The position numbers were made by a program, and so were the translations under genes. A stretch of DNA of 64,000 nt, from contig NZ_CP020772.1 in the NCBI RefSeq assembly GCF_002097535.1, positions 2,232,001 through 2,296,000 of the forward strand, read 5' to 3'. The notes under the pieces are model-generated. The model was given only the letters and a program-made list of their open reading frames with translations. It was not told the DNA's origin and did not search any database. Below, piece by piece: positions 44,118 through 52,888 of this stretch (position 1 is the first letter of the stretch; each line of letters begins with the position of its first letter). The DNA is from Halobacillus mangrovi (GTDB lineage: Bacteria > Bacillota > Bacilli > Bacillales > Halobacillaceae).

Positions 44118-45030
44118 TGGACACGCCCCCTCCTTTATTCAACACTTGCATGTGATGGCTGGGTAGAGCCTTATCCAGCTTCGACTGAACAAAAATGGCT
44201 GCTTCTTCTAGCTTTCTTTCATCCAGTCCTGTTTCTATCTTCATCTCATGGAGCATATGCACAAGATCATCGGTTGCAAGGTTCCCGGAAGCTCCTTTTG
44301 CGTATGGGCACCCTCCAAGACCACCAAGAGAACCATCGAATGTTGTGATGCCATGCTCCAAAGAGACAAGAACGTTCGCTAGAGCCATTCCTCTCGTGTT
44401 ATGAAAGTGCATCGCAATCTCATCAAACGACAATTGCTTTTTCAACTGAGCAAGCACGGCATCTACTTGTTTTGGGTTTGCAATTCCGATCGTGTCTCCT
44501 AACGATAGCTCATCGATACCCATATCAAGCAGCTTCCTGCTCACTTTAATCACTTGCTCAACTGGAATATTTCCTTCATACGGACAGCCAAACACGGTCG
44601 ATAGGTACCCTCGAACGGTCTTTCCCGCCTGCTTCGCTTCTGTCACAACTTCTCGGAGAACAGGATAAGTCTCTTCAATCGTCTTATTAATATTCTTTTT
44701 GTTGTGTGTATCACTTGCAGACATGAATACGGATACCTCATCCACATTTGTTTCCAACGCCCCTTCAAGCCCTTTCATGTTAGGGACCAGTGCAGCGTAA
44801 GTGACACCAGGTTTACGTTCAATCGAAGCAGCGACCTCTTTTGCGTCTTTCAGCTGAGGGATCCATTTTGGGTGAACGAAGGAACTGAATTCGATATATT
44901 TATACCCTGCTTCTGAAAGCTGATTGATCCAAGCAATTTTGTCCTCTGTCGGCACTTCCTTATGCTCATTTTGAAGACCGTCCCGTGGCCCCACTTCTTT
45001 GATCGTGACGTGATTCGGTAATTCAAGCAT
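44110..45030 (-). CDS. yngG: Hydroxymethylglutaryl-CoA lyase (YngG)
   Basis: A 306-residue TIM-barrel lyase of the DRE family. It has EVGPRDGLQNE at the start (catalytic Arg and Asp), HFHNTRGMALAN (metal ligands) and GGLGGCPYAKGASGN with the catalytic Cys loop. It splits HMG-CoA to acetoacetate and acetyl-CoA, the final step of leucine degradation. It lies 15 bases after the biotin carrier gene. Confidence 0.93.
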   Translation of the reverse strand: MLELPNHVTIKEVGPRDGLQNEHKEVPTEDKIAWINQLSEAGYKYIEFSSFVHPKWIPQLKDAKEVAASIERKPGVTYAALVPNMKGLEGALETNVDEVSVFMSASDTHNKKNINKTIEETYPVLREVVTEAKQAGKTVRGYLSTVFGCPYEGNIPVEQVIKVSRKLLDMGIDELSLGDTIGIANPKQVDAVLAQLKKQLSFDEIAMHFHNTRGMALANVLVSLEHGITTFDGSLGGLGGCPYAKGASGNLATDDLVHMLHEMKIETGLDERKLEEAAIFVQSKLDKALPSHHMQVLNKGGGVSNG

Positions 45031-45045
45031 CTAATCCGCTCCTAG

Positions 45046-45258
45046 TTATTCAATGATGGCAATAACATCGCCTTCGTTGACGAAGTCTCCCTCTTCCACT
45101 TTCAATTCTTTGACGGTACCTGAGGATTCAGATGGGATTGGAATTTCCATTTTCATTGATTCCAAGATAGCGATATCTTGTCCCTCACTTACCTCTTCTC
45201 CTTGTTTTGCTACAAGTTTCCATACACTTCCTGCCATTGATGCTTTAACTTCATTCAT
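45046..45258 (-). CDS. yngHB: Biotin carboxyl carrier protein (YngHB)
   Basis: A 70-residue biotinyl domain. The biotinylation site is Lys36 in ILESMKMEIPI; flanking beta strands (GSVWKLVAKQGEEVSEGQ; GDFVNEGDVIAIIE) complete the hammerhead fold. It carries carboxybiotin between the YngHA and YngE subunits. It begins 13 bases after yngHA. Confidence 0.93.
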   Translation of the reverse strand: MNEVKASMAGSVWKLVAKQGEEVSEGQDIAILESMKMEIPIPSESSGTVKELKVEEGDFVNEGDVIAIIE

Positions 45259-45271
45259 CTTTTCTTCCTCC

Positions 45272-46627
45272 TTAATGATTCGTTAATGTTGGTAGATAAT
45301 AGTTTTGGATAAAAGTAGTTTTCGTATCTCCTGCTTTGAAATTGTCATGAGTGATGACGCGCTTCAGCATGGTCAGGTTCGATTTAATGCCTTCGATCTC
45401 ATACTCATGGATGGCTTTTGTCAGGCGTTCAATAGCTTCTTCACGATTTGCTCCATAAGCGATCAGCTTTGCAATCATAGGATCATAAAACGGTGTAACC
45501 TGTGAATCCCCTTTTACCGCGACTTCATGCCTGATTCCTTCTCCCTCTGGTAAAACAAGCTTTGTAATTTGACCTGGCGATGGATAAAAGGTGTTCGGAT
45601 CCTCTGCGTAAATGCGAACTTCAATCGCATGTCCCTGTATTTCCAAGTCGTCCTGAGTAATTACTAAAGACTCTCCTGCAGCGACTTTCAGTTGCTGCTC
45701 CACGAGATCTATGCCTGTAATTTCCTCTGTTACCGGATGCTCGACTTGCAATCTCGTATTCATTTCGAGGAAATAGTAGTTCTCTTCATCATCCACCATA
45801 AATTCAATCGTCCCCGCATTCGAATAACCCAGTGTTTGCACGGCTTTTAAAGAGCTTTCCCCCATTTTAGCTCGTGTTTTCTCCGACAATACCGGAGAAG
45901 GGGCTTCCTCGACCACTTTTTGGTGGCGGCGCTGAATGGAGCATTCCCTTTCAAACAAGTAAACAGCATTTCCTTGTTTGTCTGCTAACACTTGAATCTC
46001 AATGTGGCGAGGATCCACAATCAGTTTTTCAATGAACATTTTTCCATCTCCAAAAAAAGTTTGCGCTCGTTTCGAATTTCCTTCAAAAGCTTTTTCCAGC
46101 TCTTCGTCGTTATAGACGGCTTGCATGCCAATTCCTCCACCGCCAGCAGCAGCCTTCAGCATGACAGGATAACCAAATTGGTTCGCCCAGTCCTTCGCCT
46201 CATCAGCAGATGCTACAGCTTCATCAGTTCCTGGGATAATCGGAACACCTGCTTTTTTCATTTCTGCCCGTGCAGCAATTTTATCTCCCATCATAGAGAT
46301 GACTTTTGCGTCAGGACCTATGAATGTCAGACCAGCTTCCTCTGTCTTTTTTGCAAACTCTGCATTTTCACTCAACAGTCCATAACCAGGATGGATGGCT
46401 TGTGCTCCTGATTCTTTGGCTACTTTCAATATTTTTTCGATATTCAAGTAAGATTCATTCACTCTTGGCTTACCGATTAAATAGCTTTCATCAGCTAGAG
46501 ACACATAAGGGGCGTTTTGATCAGCCTCTGAATACACAGCAACGGTTTTGATATTCATGTCTTTACATGTTCGAATGACACGAGAGGCGATTTCCCCTCG
46601 GTTGGCAACTAATATTTTTTCAAACAA
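45272..46627 (-). CDS. yngHA: Biotin carboxylase subunit (YngHA)
   Basis: A 451-residue biotin carboxylase: the N-terminal domain (ILVANRGEIASRVIRTCKD), ATP-grasp with the glycine-rich loop AAAGGGGIGM, the HIEIQVL segment, and EMNTRLQVEHPVTE with catalytic residues. It carboxylates biotin on YngHB at the cost of ATP. I favour TTG 46627 as the start because GGAG lies 8 bases before it; ATG 46633 and GTG 46636 are too close to that site, and family members begin at MFEKIL. Confidence 0.92.
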   Translation of the reverse strand: MFEKILVANRGEIASRVIRTCKDMNIKTVAVYSEADQNAPYVSLADESYLIGKPRVNESYLNIEKILKVAKESGAQAIHPGYGLLSENAEFAKKTEEAGLTFIGPDAKVISMMGDKIAARAEMKKAGVPIIPGTDEAVASADEAKDWANQFGYPVMLKAAAGGGGIGMQAVYNDEELEKAFEGNSKRAQTFFGDGKMFIEKLIVDPRHIEIQVLADKQGNAVYLFERECSIQRRHQKVVEEAPSPVLSEKTRAKMGESSLKAVQTLGYSNAGTIEFMVDDEENYYFLEMNTRLQVEHPVTEEITGIDLVEQQLKVAAGESLVITQDDLEIQGHAIEVRIYAEDPNTFYPSPGQITKLVLPEGEGIRHEVAVKGDSQVTPFYDPMIAKLIAYGANREEAIERLTKAIHEYEIEGIKSNLTMLKRVITHDNFKAGDTKTTFIQNYYLPTLTNH

Positions 46628-46644
46628 GCTCATCACTCCTTGTC

Positions 46645-48288
46645 TTAGGATTTCAAGTTCATCATATCAAGGGCTTCTTCTCTTAATTTGAATTTTTGAA
46701 TTTTTCCACTTGCTGTCATCGGATATTCTTCTGTAAATGAAATATAGCGAGGGATTTTATGTTTAGATATTTTACCTTCGCTGAATTTTCTAACGTCCTC
46801 TTCGGTTAGCTTCTTCCCTTCCTTCGGTATGATCCAGGCCATAATTTCTTCCCCATACTTTTGATCAGGCACACCAACGACTTGAACGTCTAAAACATCT
46901 GGATGCTGGTACAAAAATTCTTCGATTTCCCGAGGATAGACGTTTTCCCCGCCACGGATGATCATGTCTTTTATTCGGCCAGTGATCTCTACGTATCCAT
47001 TCTCATCCATAACAGCAATGTCACCAGTATGAAGCCAGCCGTCCGGATCGATTGCTGCACTTGTTGCTTCTTCGTTCTTGTAATAGCCTTCCATAACGAG
47101 ATACCCTCTCGTACAAAGTTCACCAGGTATACCCTCTTCTACTTGTTCACCTGTAGCAGGATCAATAATTTTCACTTCTACATTCGGATGAGCTTGTCCG
47201 ACACTGCTGACACGCAGATCAATAGGATCATCGGCTTTCGTTTGCGTAATGACTGGGGACGATTCCGTTTGTCCATAAGCGATCGTGATTTCTTCAGCAC
47301 CCATATCTCCTATGACACTTTTCATCACTTCCATCGGACAAGTGGAGCCAGCCATGATTCCTGTTCGAAGAGTCGTTGGTTTCAATTCTTCATAATCTGG
47401 ATGATTTAGCTCTGCAATGAACATAGTTGGAACCCCGTGTAATGCCGTACACTGTTCTTCCTTGACCGCCTGAAGAACTTTTTTCGGATCGAATTGTTCA
47501 AGGATGACCATTGTGGATCCTTTAGATACGGCAGCCAATGTCCCAAGGACGCAACCGAAGCAGTGAAAGAAAGGAACAGGAATACATAATCGATCTTCTT
47601 CTGTAAGACGCATGCAGTCTGCCACTTGGTTCCCATTGTTGACGATATTATAGTGACTCAGCATAACCCCTTTGGGAAATCCAGTCGTCCCGGATGTATA
47701 TTGCATATTAATCACATCCCGGTAGGACAGGGTGGCTTTTCTTTCATCCAATTCTTGATCACTAATCGTCATTCCCATATCAACAAGGTCCTGCCAGTTA
47801 TAGCATCCTGGATACGATTTATCACTTAACACAACGACGTTTTTTAGAAATGGTAGCCGTTCACTTTGAAGATCGCCTTTTTCTGAACTCTCTAACTCTG
47901 GGCAAATTTCTTTCAGAATATCGATATAGGACGTTCCTTTAAATTCTTCTGCAAGAATTATTGTGGAAGAGTCAGACTGTTTTAACAGATATTCGAGTTC
48001 CTGGGCGCGGTAGTTGGTATTGACAGTAACTAATATGCCTCCCATCTTGCCTGATGCAAACTGGGAGAGTAGCCATTCAGGTTTGTTGTCAGACCAGATG
48101 GCGACATGCTCACCCTTTTCGATACCTAGAGCCATGAGTCCTTTTGCCACTTCATCAGCCAAAGCATTAAATTCTGCATAGGACTTTCTTAAGTTCTTCT
48201 CCGGATAAATAAATGCCTCATGATCAGGATAGGTTTCAGCCTGCTTCTCTAATAATTCACCAACGGTTAACTCTAATAGGGACATCAT
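46645..48288 (-). CDS. yngI: Acyl-CoA synthetase (YngI)
   Basis: A 547-residue AMP-forming fatty/short branched acid CoA ligase. The motifs YTSGTTGFPKGVMLSH, YGQTESSPVI, GWLHTGDIAVMDENGYVEITGR and the catalytic Lys in MTASGKIQKFKLRE are intact. Within the yng operon it may activate isovalerate or related acids. AAAGGAGG precedes two consecutive ATGs (48288 and 48285); either may be used. It is 19 bases after yngJ. Confidence 0.9.
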   Translation of the reverse strand: MMSLLELTVGELLEKQAETYPDHEAFIYPEKNLRKSYAEFNALADEVAKGLMALGIEKGEHVAIWSDNKPEWLLSQFASGKMGGILVTVNTNYRAQELEYLLKQSDSSTIILAEEFKGTSYIDILKEICPELESSEKGDLQSERLPFLKNVVVLSDKSYPGCYNWQDLVDMGMTISDQELDERKATLSYRDVINMQYTSGTTGFPKGVMLSHYNIVNNGNQVADCMRLTEEDRLCIPVPFFHCFGCVLGTLAAVSKGSTMVILEQFDPKKVLQAVKEEQCTALHGVPTMFIAELNHPDYEELKPTTLRTGIMAGSTCPMEVMKSVIGDMGAEEITIAYGQTESSPVITQTKADDPIDLRVSSVGQAHPNVEVKIIDPATGEQVEEGIPGELCTRGYLVMEGYYKNEEATSAAIDPDGWLHTGDIAVMDENGYVEITGRIKDMIIRGGENVYPREIEEFLYQHPDVLDVQVVGVPDQKYGEEIMAWIIPKEGKKLTEEDVRKFSEGKISKHKIPRYISFTEEYPMTASGKIQKFKLREEALDMMNLKS

Positions 48289-48306
48289 TGTACCTCCTTT
48301 AAATAG

Positions 48307-49449
48307 TTAGCATCCTAGCTGACGGGCAATGACCATACGCTGAATTTCAGATGTACCTTCTCCAATCTCAAGCAATTTGGCATCACGTAAAAATCTTTCG
48401 ACTTCGTATTCTCTCATGTATCCATATCCACCATGGATTTGAATCGCTTGATTCGCGGATCGGAAAGCGGTTTCAGAAGCGAACAGTTTAGCGTAAGCCG
48501 ATTCTTTCGTAAAGTTCTTTCCTTCATCTTTTAGCCAGGCTGCTTTTAATACCATGTTTCTCGCAAGCTCAACTTCCATCGCCATATCTGCAAGCTTAAA
48601 TTGAATCGCTTGGAATTTAGAGATCGGCTGTCCGAATTGCTTTCTTTCTTTCGCATAAGCCAAAGCACGGTCCAAAGAAGCCTGAGCAATTCCAACCGCT
48701 AGAGCCGCAATAGAAATACGCCCACCGTCTAACGTATGAAGGAACTGTTTGAATCCTTTGCTAGGGTCACCAAGGATATTCTCTTTTGGAACTTTTACAT
48801 CTTCAAGGATAATTTCAGATGTGTTTGATCCACGAACACCCATTTTGTCGTAAGGGCTTGTAATTTTCATTCCAGGGGTGTCTTTAGGGATAATGAAGGC
48901 AGATATAATGTTCTTTCCGTCATCTCGCTTTCCAGAGACCGCTGTAACCGTAATGGAGCGGGCATATTCAGCATTAGTAATCCAACATTTTTCTCCATTT
49001 ATCACATAGTGGTCATCTTCTAATTCGGCACGAGTCTTCGTTCCTCCTGCATCCGAACCAGCATTTGGTTCTGTTAGTCCGAATGAAGCGAGGGCTTCTC
49101 CTCTAGCTAATGGAGTTAAAAATTCTCGTTTCTGTTCTTCGGTGCCGAAATAATAGATAGGACTCGCGCCAAGAGAAACAGCTGCAGCATAGCTTAATCC
49201 GGTAGATCCACAGACCCTGCCGATTTCTTCAACTGCAAGCGCATAAGTGATCGTATCTCCGCCAGAACCTCCATATTCTTCAGGGAATGGAATGCCTAGA
49301 AGTCCAAGTCTGCCCATTTCATTAAAAAGATCTTCGGGAAAATCAGCATTTACATCAATATCTACTGCTCGCGGTCGAATAACATCCTCTGCAAAATCAC
49401 GGACCATCTTCCTTGTCATTTCTTGTTCTTTTGTCAATTCAAAATTCAT
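48307..49449 (-). CDS. yngJ: Acyl-CoA dehydrogenase (YngJ, isovaleryl-CoA type)
   Basis: A 380-residue FAD-dependent acyl-CoA dehydrogenase. Motifs [29 protein letters not shown], the [17 protein letters not shown] helix and [23 protein letters not shown] are present. It oxidises an acyl-CoA, here most likely isovaleryl-CoA, at the first step of the operon's pathway. The start is ATG 49449 after GAGGAGG; the longer frame upstream runs through the TetR operator and is rejected. It is first in the operon. Confidence 0.93.
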   Translation of the reverse strand: MNFELTKEQEMTRKMVRDFAEDVIRPRAVDIDVNADFPEDLFNEMGRLGLLGIPFPEEYGGSGGDTITYALAVEEIGRVCGSTGLSYAAAVSLGASPIYYFGTEEQKREFLTPLARGEALASFGLTEPNAGSDAGGTKTRAELEDDHYVINGEKCWITNAEYARSITVTAVSGKRDDGKNIISAFIIPKDTPGMKITSPYDKMGVRGSNTSEIILEDVKVPKENILGDPSKGFKQFLHTLDGGRISIAALAVGIAQASLDRALAYAKERKQFGQPISKFQAIQFKLADMAMEVELARNMVLKAAWLKDEGKNFTKESAYAKLFASETAFRSANQAIQIHGGYGYMREYEVERFLRDAKLLEIGEGTSEIQRMVIARQLGC

Positions 49450-49470
49450 AAAAATCCTCCTCGAGAGTAA

Positions 49471-49488
49471 AGACCGACTGGTTGGTCT
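49471..49488. promoter_or_regulatory. TetR-type operator before yngJ
   Basis: AGACCGACTGGTTGGTCT is an 18-bp near-perfect palindrome of the ACCGAC/GTTGGT kind bound by many fatty-acid and branched-acid TetR regulators. It lies 22 bases upstream of the yngJ start and just downstream of a tetR gene. Confidence 0.7.
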
Positions 49489-49507
49489 GTTAAAATCCAA
49501 AAAAATA

Positions 49508-49523
49508 ATGTAAGCGTTTACTT
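49508..49523. promoter_or_regulatory. CcpA cre-like site
   Basis: ATGTAAGCGTTTACTT matches the cre consensus WTGNAANCGNWWNCAW at all fixed positions but one. It overlaps the stop codon of the tetR gene and lies about 60 bases before yngJ, so glucose repression of the operon through CcpA is likely. Confidence 0.65.
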
Positions 49524-50150
49524 AACATTGTAAAAAAAAGGAACATGAAGCAAATGATTTAGATATTCATCCGTTGGGGATCCGGGAAGCAGAAAACGTA
49601 AGATTAAATCTGTGAAAACATCAGCAATTTCATCGATGGAATACGTACCATCCCTACGGTACCATTTATAAATCCAGTTGACCATTCCAAGTATGGCCAT
49701 ACCTGTAATCTCATGTGGCAGTTCTTTTCGGAAATGTCCGCTCTCTTGTCCTTCTTGAATGACGTCAAAAACCATCTTCTTGAAAACATCGCGTTTATGC
49801 TTGATTTGTTCTTCATAGACCGGTTTTAAGTAGTTGCTTTCTTGATAAAAGACCGATATATGAGGTTTATATAAATCAAAAACTCCCACAAACGACTGAA
49901 CGATGGATTGGATTTTCTCTACGGGTGAATTATGAGTAACGTTGGCAGCCTGGGCTTCTTTTAATACGTATGTAATAAAGGTGTCATGAATAACAAATAG
50001 AAGTTCTTCTTTTGACTGAAAGTGATGATAAAACCCACCTTTTGATGTGTGAGAAGCTTCAACAATTTGATTCACCGTCACTCCGTGAAATCCATGCCTT
50101 TCGAACAACTCAAGAGACGTTTGAATGATTCGTTCCCTTAAATCCTTCAT
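49518..50150 (-). CDS. TetR/AcrR regulator of the yng operon
   Basis: A 210-residue TetR regulator. The helix-turn-helix is near the N terminus ([36 protein letters not shown], about 14-48); the rest is helical ligand-binding domain. Position directly upstream of yngJ, with a palindromic operator between, suggests that it represses the leucine/isovalerate pathway and is relieved by an acyl-CoA. Its 3' end overlaps the cre site. No strong terminator separates it from yngJ. Confidence 0.85.
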   Translation of the reverse strand: MKDLRERIIQTSLELFERHGFHGVTVNQIVEASHTSKGGFYHHFQSKEELLFVIHDTFITYVLKEAQAANVTHNSPVEKIQSIVQSFVGVFDLYKPHISVFYQESNYLKPVYEEQIKHKRDVFKKMVFDVIQEGQESGHFRKELPHEITGMAILGMVNWIYKWYRRDGTYSIDEIADVFTDLILRFLLPGSPTDEYLNHLLHVPFFYNVK

Positions 50151-50256
50151 AAATCATCCCCAATCTGCTGAATATAGGTTCATTTTATCATAGTTTTCAG
50201 AAAATACAATTCAATTTTGGAAGCGCATTCTTTACTTGCGGAGATTTTTTTATGGA

Positions 50257-50276
50257 TTCTCGGAGTTGCTACTAAG
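50257..50276 (-). repeat. Terminus-associated polar repeat, copy 6
   Basis: Plus strand TTCTCGGAGTTGCTACTAAG, in the same orientation as copies 4 and 5. It lies between the tetR gene and the parC terminator, 21.5 kb right of dif. Confidence 0.8.
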
Positions 50277-50374
50277 TTGGAATAGAAATAGATAATAACT
50301 AGTTTACCAATACTTCATGGCACTACTGGTTGGTTATATATTGGTGATTCTTTTTTAACTTCCAGACTATCCAA

Positions 50375-50407
50375 GAAAAAACAGCCCCTAAGATACAAGG
50401 GGCTGTT
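50375..50407 (-). terminator. Intrinsic terminator of parEC
   Basis: AACAGCCCCT pairs exactly with AGGGGCTGTT and continues into TTTTTTC on the minus strand. Confidence 0.9.
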
Positions 50408-50413
50408 AGAGGT

Positions 50414-52873
50414 TTACTCTTGTTCTTCTTCACTAGTGTCGAATGGCTTTTCATAATTCGGTTTAACCCACGCTTCTGTGACAATACCTTTAAGCTCTGT
50501 ATCCATCACATAAGAACCATTGCTGTATCTATCATTTGCTTTAAAGTCCATCGTATTTACAATGGTTGTTTTGTCTTTTTCGGTTCTCAATACAACTTGA
50601 TCGTCTCTCTTTACAAGATGTACATCAACAAGACGATGAGGATTCTTTTTCAATTCACGCAGCATAATGACTCCTCGTTTCGCGCGAGAAGATGGTTCGA
50701 ACTCTTTCAAACGCATTCTCTTAACAGCCGCTCTGTGCGTGGTTAGCAGGATAGACGGATCTTCATCAGAATGGAAGACTTGTCCTGAAACCACTTCTTC
50801 TCCTTCTTTGAGGTGAATAGCTTTCACTCCTGCCGCACGTTGTCCTACAGCGTTCACTTCTTCTTCTTTGTACCACAAACCATAGGCTTTATTGGATGCT
50901 ATAAATAGATCTGACTCTCCGTTCGTTAAGTGAATATCGACGACTTGATCGTCACCTTTCAAATTAACTGCTACCAATGCTTTTGAATGTCTTTGAGCTT
51001 GATAAAGTTTCAATTCACTCTTCTTGACCATGCCATTTTTAGTGAAAAATATCAGGTACTGATCTGTATCAAAGTTTCGAACTGGAATAGCTTCAACAAT
51101 ATACTCCTCTTTTTCCACCTGAACGATATTAGAAATATACTGTCCGAGGTCCTTCCAACGAATGTCCGGCATCTTATGGACAGGAAGGAACAGGTACTTT
51201 CCTAAGCTCGTAAATATAAGAATCGTATCTGTTGTATTCATTTCATAAAGCCTTAAAAGGTGGTCTCCGTCTTTCAGAGCAAAATCTTCACCATTTGAAG
51301 CTGCATACGAACGCAGGCTCGTACGCTTGACATATCCATCTTTTGTAACTGACACGAGCACATCCTCACTTGCAACAGTCACTTCAAGATCGACTTTCAA
51401 CTCTTCGACCTTCTCTTCAATGTTAGTCAATCGGTTATCATTATATTGCTTTTTCATTGACCGCAGATCCGCTTTAATAACCTTCAACAGTTCGTGTTCA
51501 TTAGATAGAAGCTTTTCTAGCTTAGCAATCTGTTTTTGGAGTTCTTCCGCTTCTTTTTGAAGAGCCGTAATATCCGTATTCGTTAAGCGGTAAAGCTGCA
51601 AAGTAACTATAGCTTCCGCTTGTTCTTCTGTAAAATCGTACTTTTTCATCAATTGATGTTTAGCATCTTGCTTATCTTTGGAACTACGAATGGTTGCGAT
51701 GACCTCATCTAGAATACTGATCGCTTTTATGAGCCCTTCCACAATATGCGCTCGTTTCTTTGCTTTATTCAGATCATAGGTAGATTGACGTGTTACAACT
51801 TCTTTTTGGTGAAGAATGTAAGCATCCAACATCGCCGGAAGATCTAATAACTTTGGTGTTTTTCCATGAATGGCAACCATATTAAAGTTATAAGAGATCT
51901 GCAGGTCTGTATGTTTATATAAGTAATTGAGGACACCTTCACTGTTTGCATCCTTTTTCAATTCAATAACGACACGCAGCCCAGTGCGATCCGTTTCATC
52001 GCGCACTTCAGAAATCCCTTCCACTTTACGATCGATGCGCAGCTCATCCATACGCTTAACCATCGTCGCTTTGTTTACTTCGAAAGGAATCTCGTCGATA
52101 ACGATTTGTTCACGGCCTCCACGCTGCTTCTGAATTTCCGCACGTCCGCGAAGTACAATTTTGCCTTTACCTGTTTCATACGCTTTTTGAATGCCGTCAA
52201 CTCCCTGGATGATTCCGCCTGTTGGAAAATCAGGACCTTTCAGCTTCGTCATCAATTCAGGTACTGTTGCTTCAGGTTTATCAATTTTCATGATGACCGC
52301 GTCAATCACTTCTCCTAGATTATGTGGAGGGATCTCGGTCGCATAGCCTGCGGATATACCGGTCGAACCATTCACAAGTAAATTCGGAAATTTAGCCGGC
52401 AGGACGGTCGGCTCTTCAATGGTATCATCGAAGTTCGGAATGTGATCGACAGTTTCTTTTTCGATATCTCGTAACAGCTCTGAAGAGATGGCAGAAAGTC
52501 TTGCCTCAGTATAACGCATCGCTGCTGGCGGGTCCCCGTCAACACTTCCATTATTTCCATGCATTTCCACTAGTGGTTTACGAACTTTCCAAGTTTGACT
52601 TAGACGAACCATCGCATCATAGACCGACGTGTCTCCGTGAGGATGGTAGTTACCGATTACCGTACCAACGGTCTTAGCGGATTTACGGTATGCTTTATCG
52701 TGCGTATTCTTCTCCTGATGCATCGCAAACAAGATCCGACGCTGTACAGGTTTTAACCCATCTCTGGCATCAGGAAGGGCGCGTTCCTGAATGATGTATT
52801 TACTATAGCGACCAAAACGGTCCCCAAGCACCTCTTCTAATGGTAAATCTAAAAACTTTTCTGCCTCAGCCAA
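50414..52873 (-). CDS. parC: DNA topoisomerase IV subunit A
   Basis: An 819-residue type IIA topoisomerase subunit. The active-site tyrosine is Tyr121 in AAMRYTEARLS; the drug-pocket loop is HPHGDTSVYDA (about 77-87). The breakage-reunion domain spans about 10-480 and the C-terminal beta-pinwheel about 490-800 (repeats such as GYVKRTS, GMVKKSEL, AAVKRMRL). With ParE it unlinks sister chromosomes. It lies 15 bases after parE. An acidic tail ends the protein. Confidence 0.96.
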   Translation of the reverse strand: MAEAEKFLDLPLEEVLGDRFGRYSKYIIQERALPDARDGLKPVQRRILFAMHQEKNTHDKAYRKSAKTVGTVIGNYHPHGDTSVYDAMVRLSQTWKVRKPLVEMHGNNGSVDGDPPAAMRYTEARLSAISSELLRDIEKETVDHIPNFDDTIEEPTVLPAKFPNLLVNGSTGISAGYATEIPPHNLGEVIDAVIMKIDKPEATVPELMTKLKGPDFPTGGIIQGVDGIQKAYETGKGKIVLRGRAEIQKQRGGREQIVIDEIPFEVNKATMVKRMDELRIDRKVEGISEVRDETDRTGLRVVIELKKDANSEGVLNYLYKHTDLQISYNFNMVAIHGKTPKLLDLPAMLDAYILHQKEVVTRQSTYDLNKAKKRAHIVEGLIKAISILDEVIATIRSSKDKQDAKHQLMKKYDFTEEQAEAIVTLQLYRLTNTDITALQKEAEELQKQIAKLEKLLSNEHELLKVIKADLRSMKKQYNDNRLTNIEEKVEELKVDLEVTVASEDVLVSVTKDGYVKRTSLRSYAASNGEDFALKDGDHLLRLYEMNTTDTILIFTSLGKYLFLPVHKMPDIRWKDLGQYISNIVQVEKEEYIVEAIPVRNFDTDQYLIFFTKNGMVKKSELKLYQAQRHSKALVAVNLKGDDQVVDIHLTNGESDLFIASNKAYGLWYKEEEVNAVGQRAAGVKAIHLKEGEEVVSGQVFHSDEDPSILLTTHRAAVKRMRLKEFEPSSRAKRGVIMLRELKKNPHRLVDVHLVKRDDQVVLRTEKDKTTIVNTMDFKANDRYSNGSYVMDTELKGIVTEAWVKPNYEKPFDTSEEEQE

Positions 52874-52888
52874 CAGAATATCCCCCTT

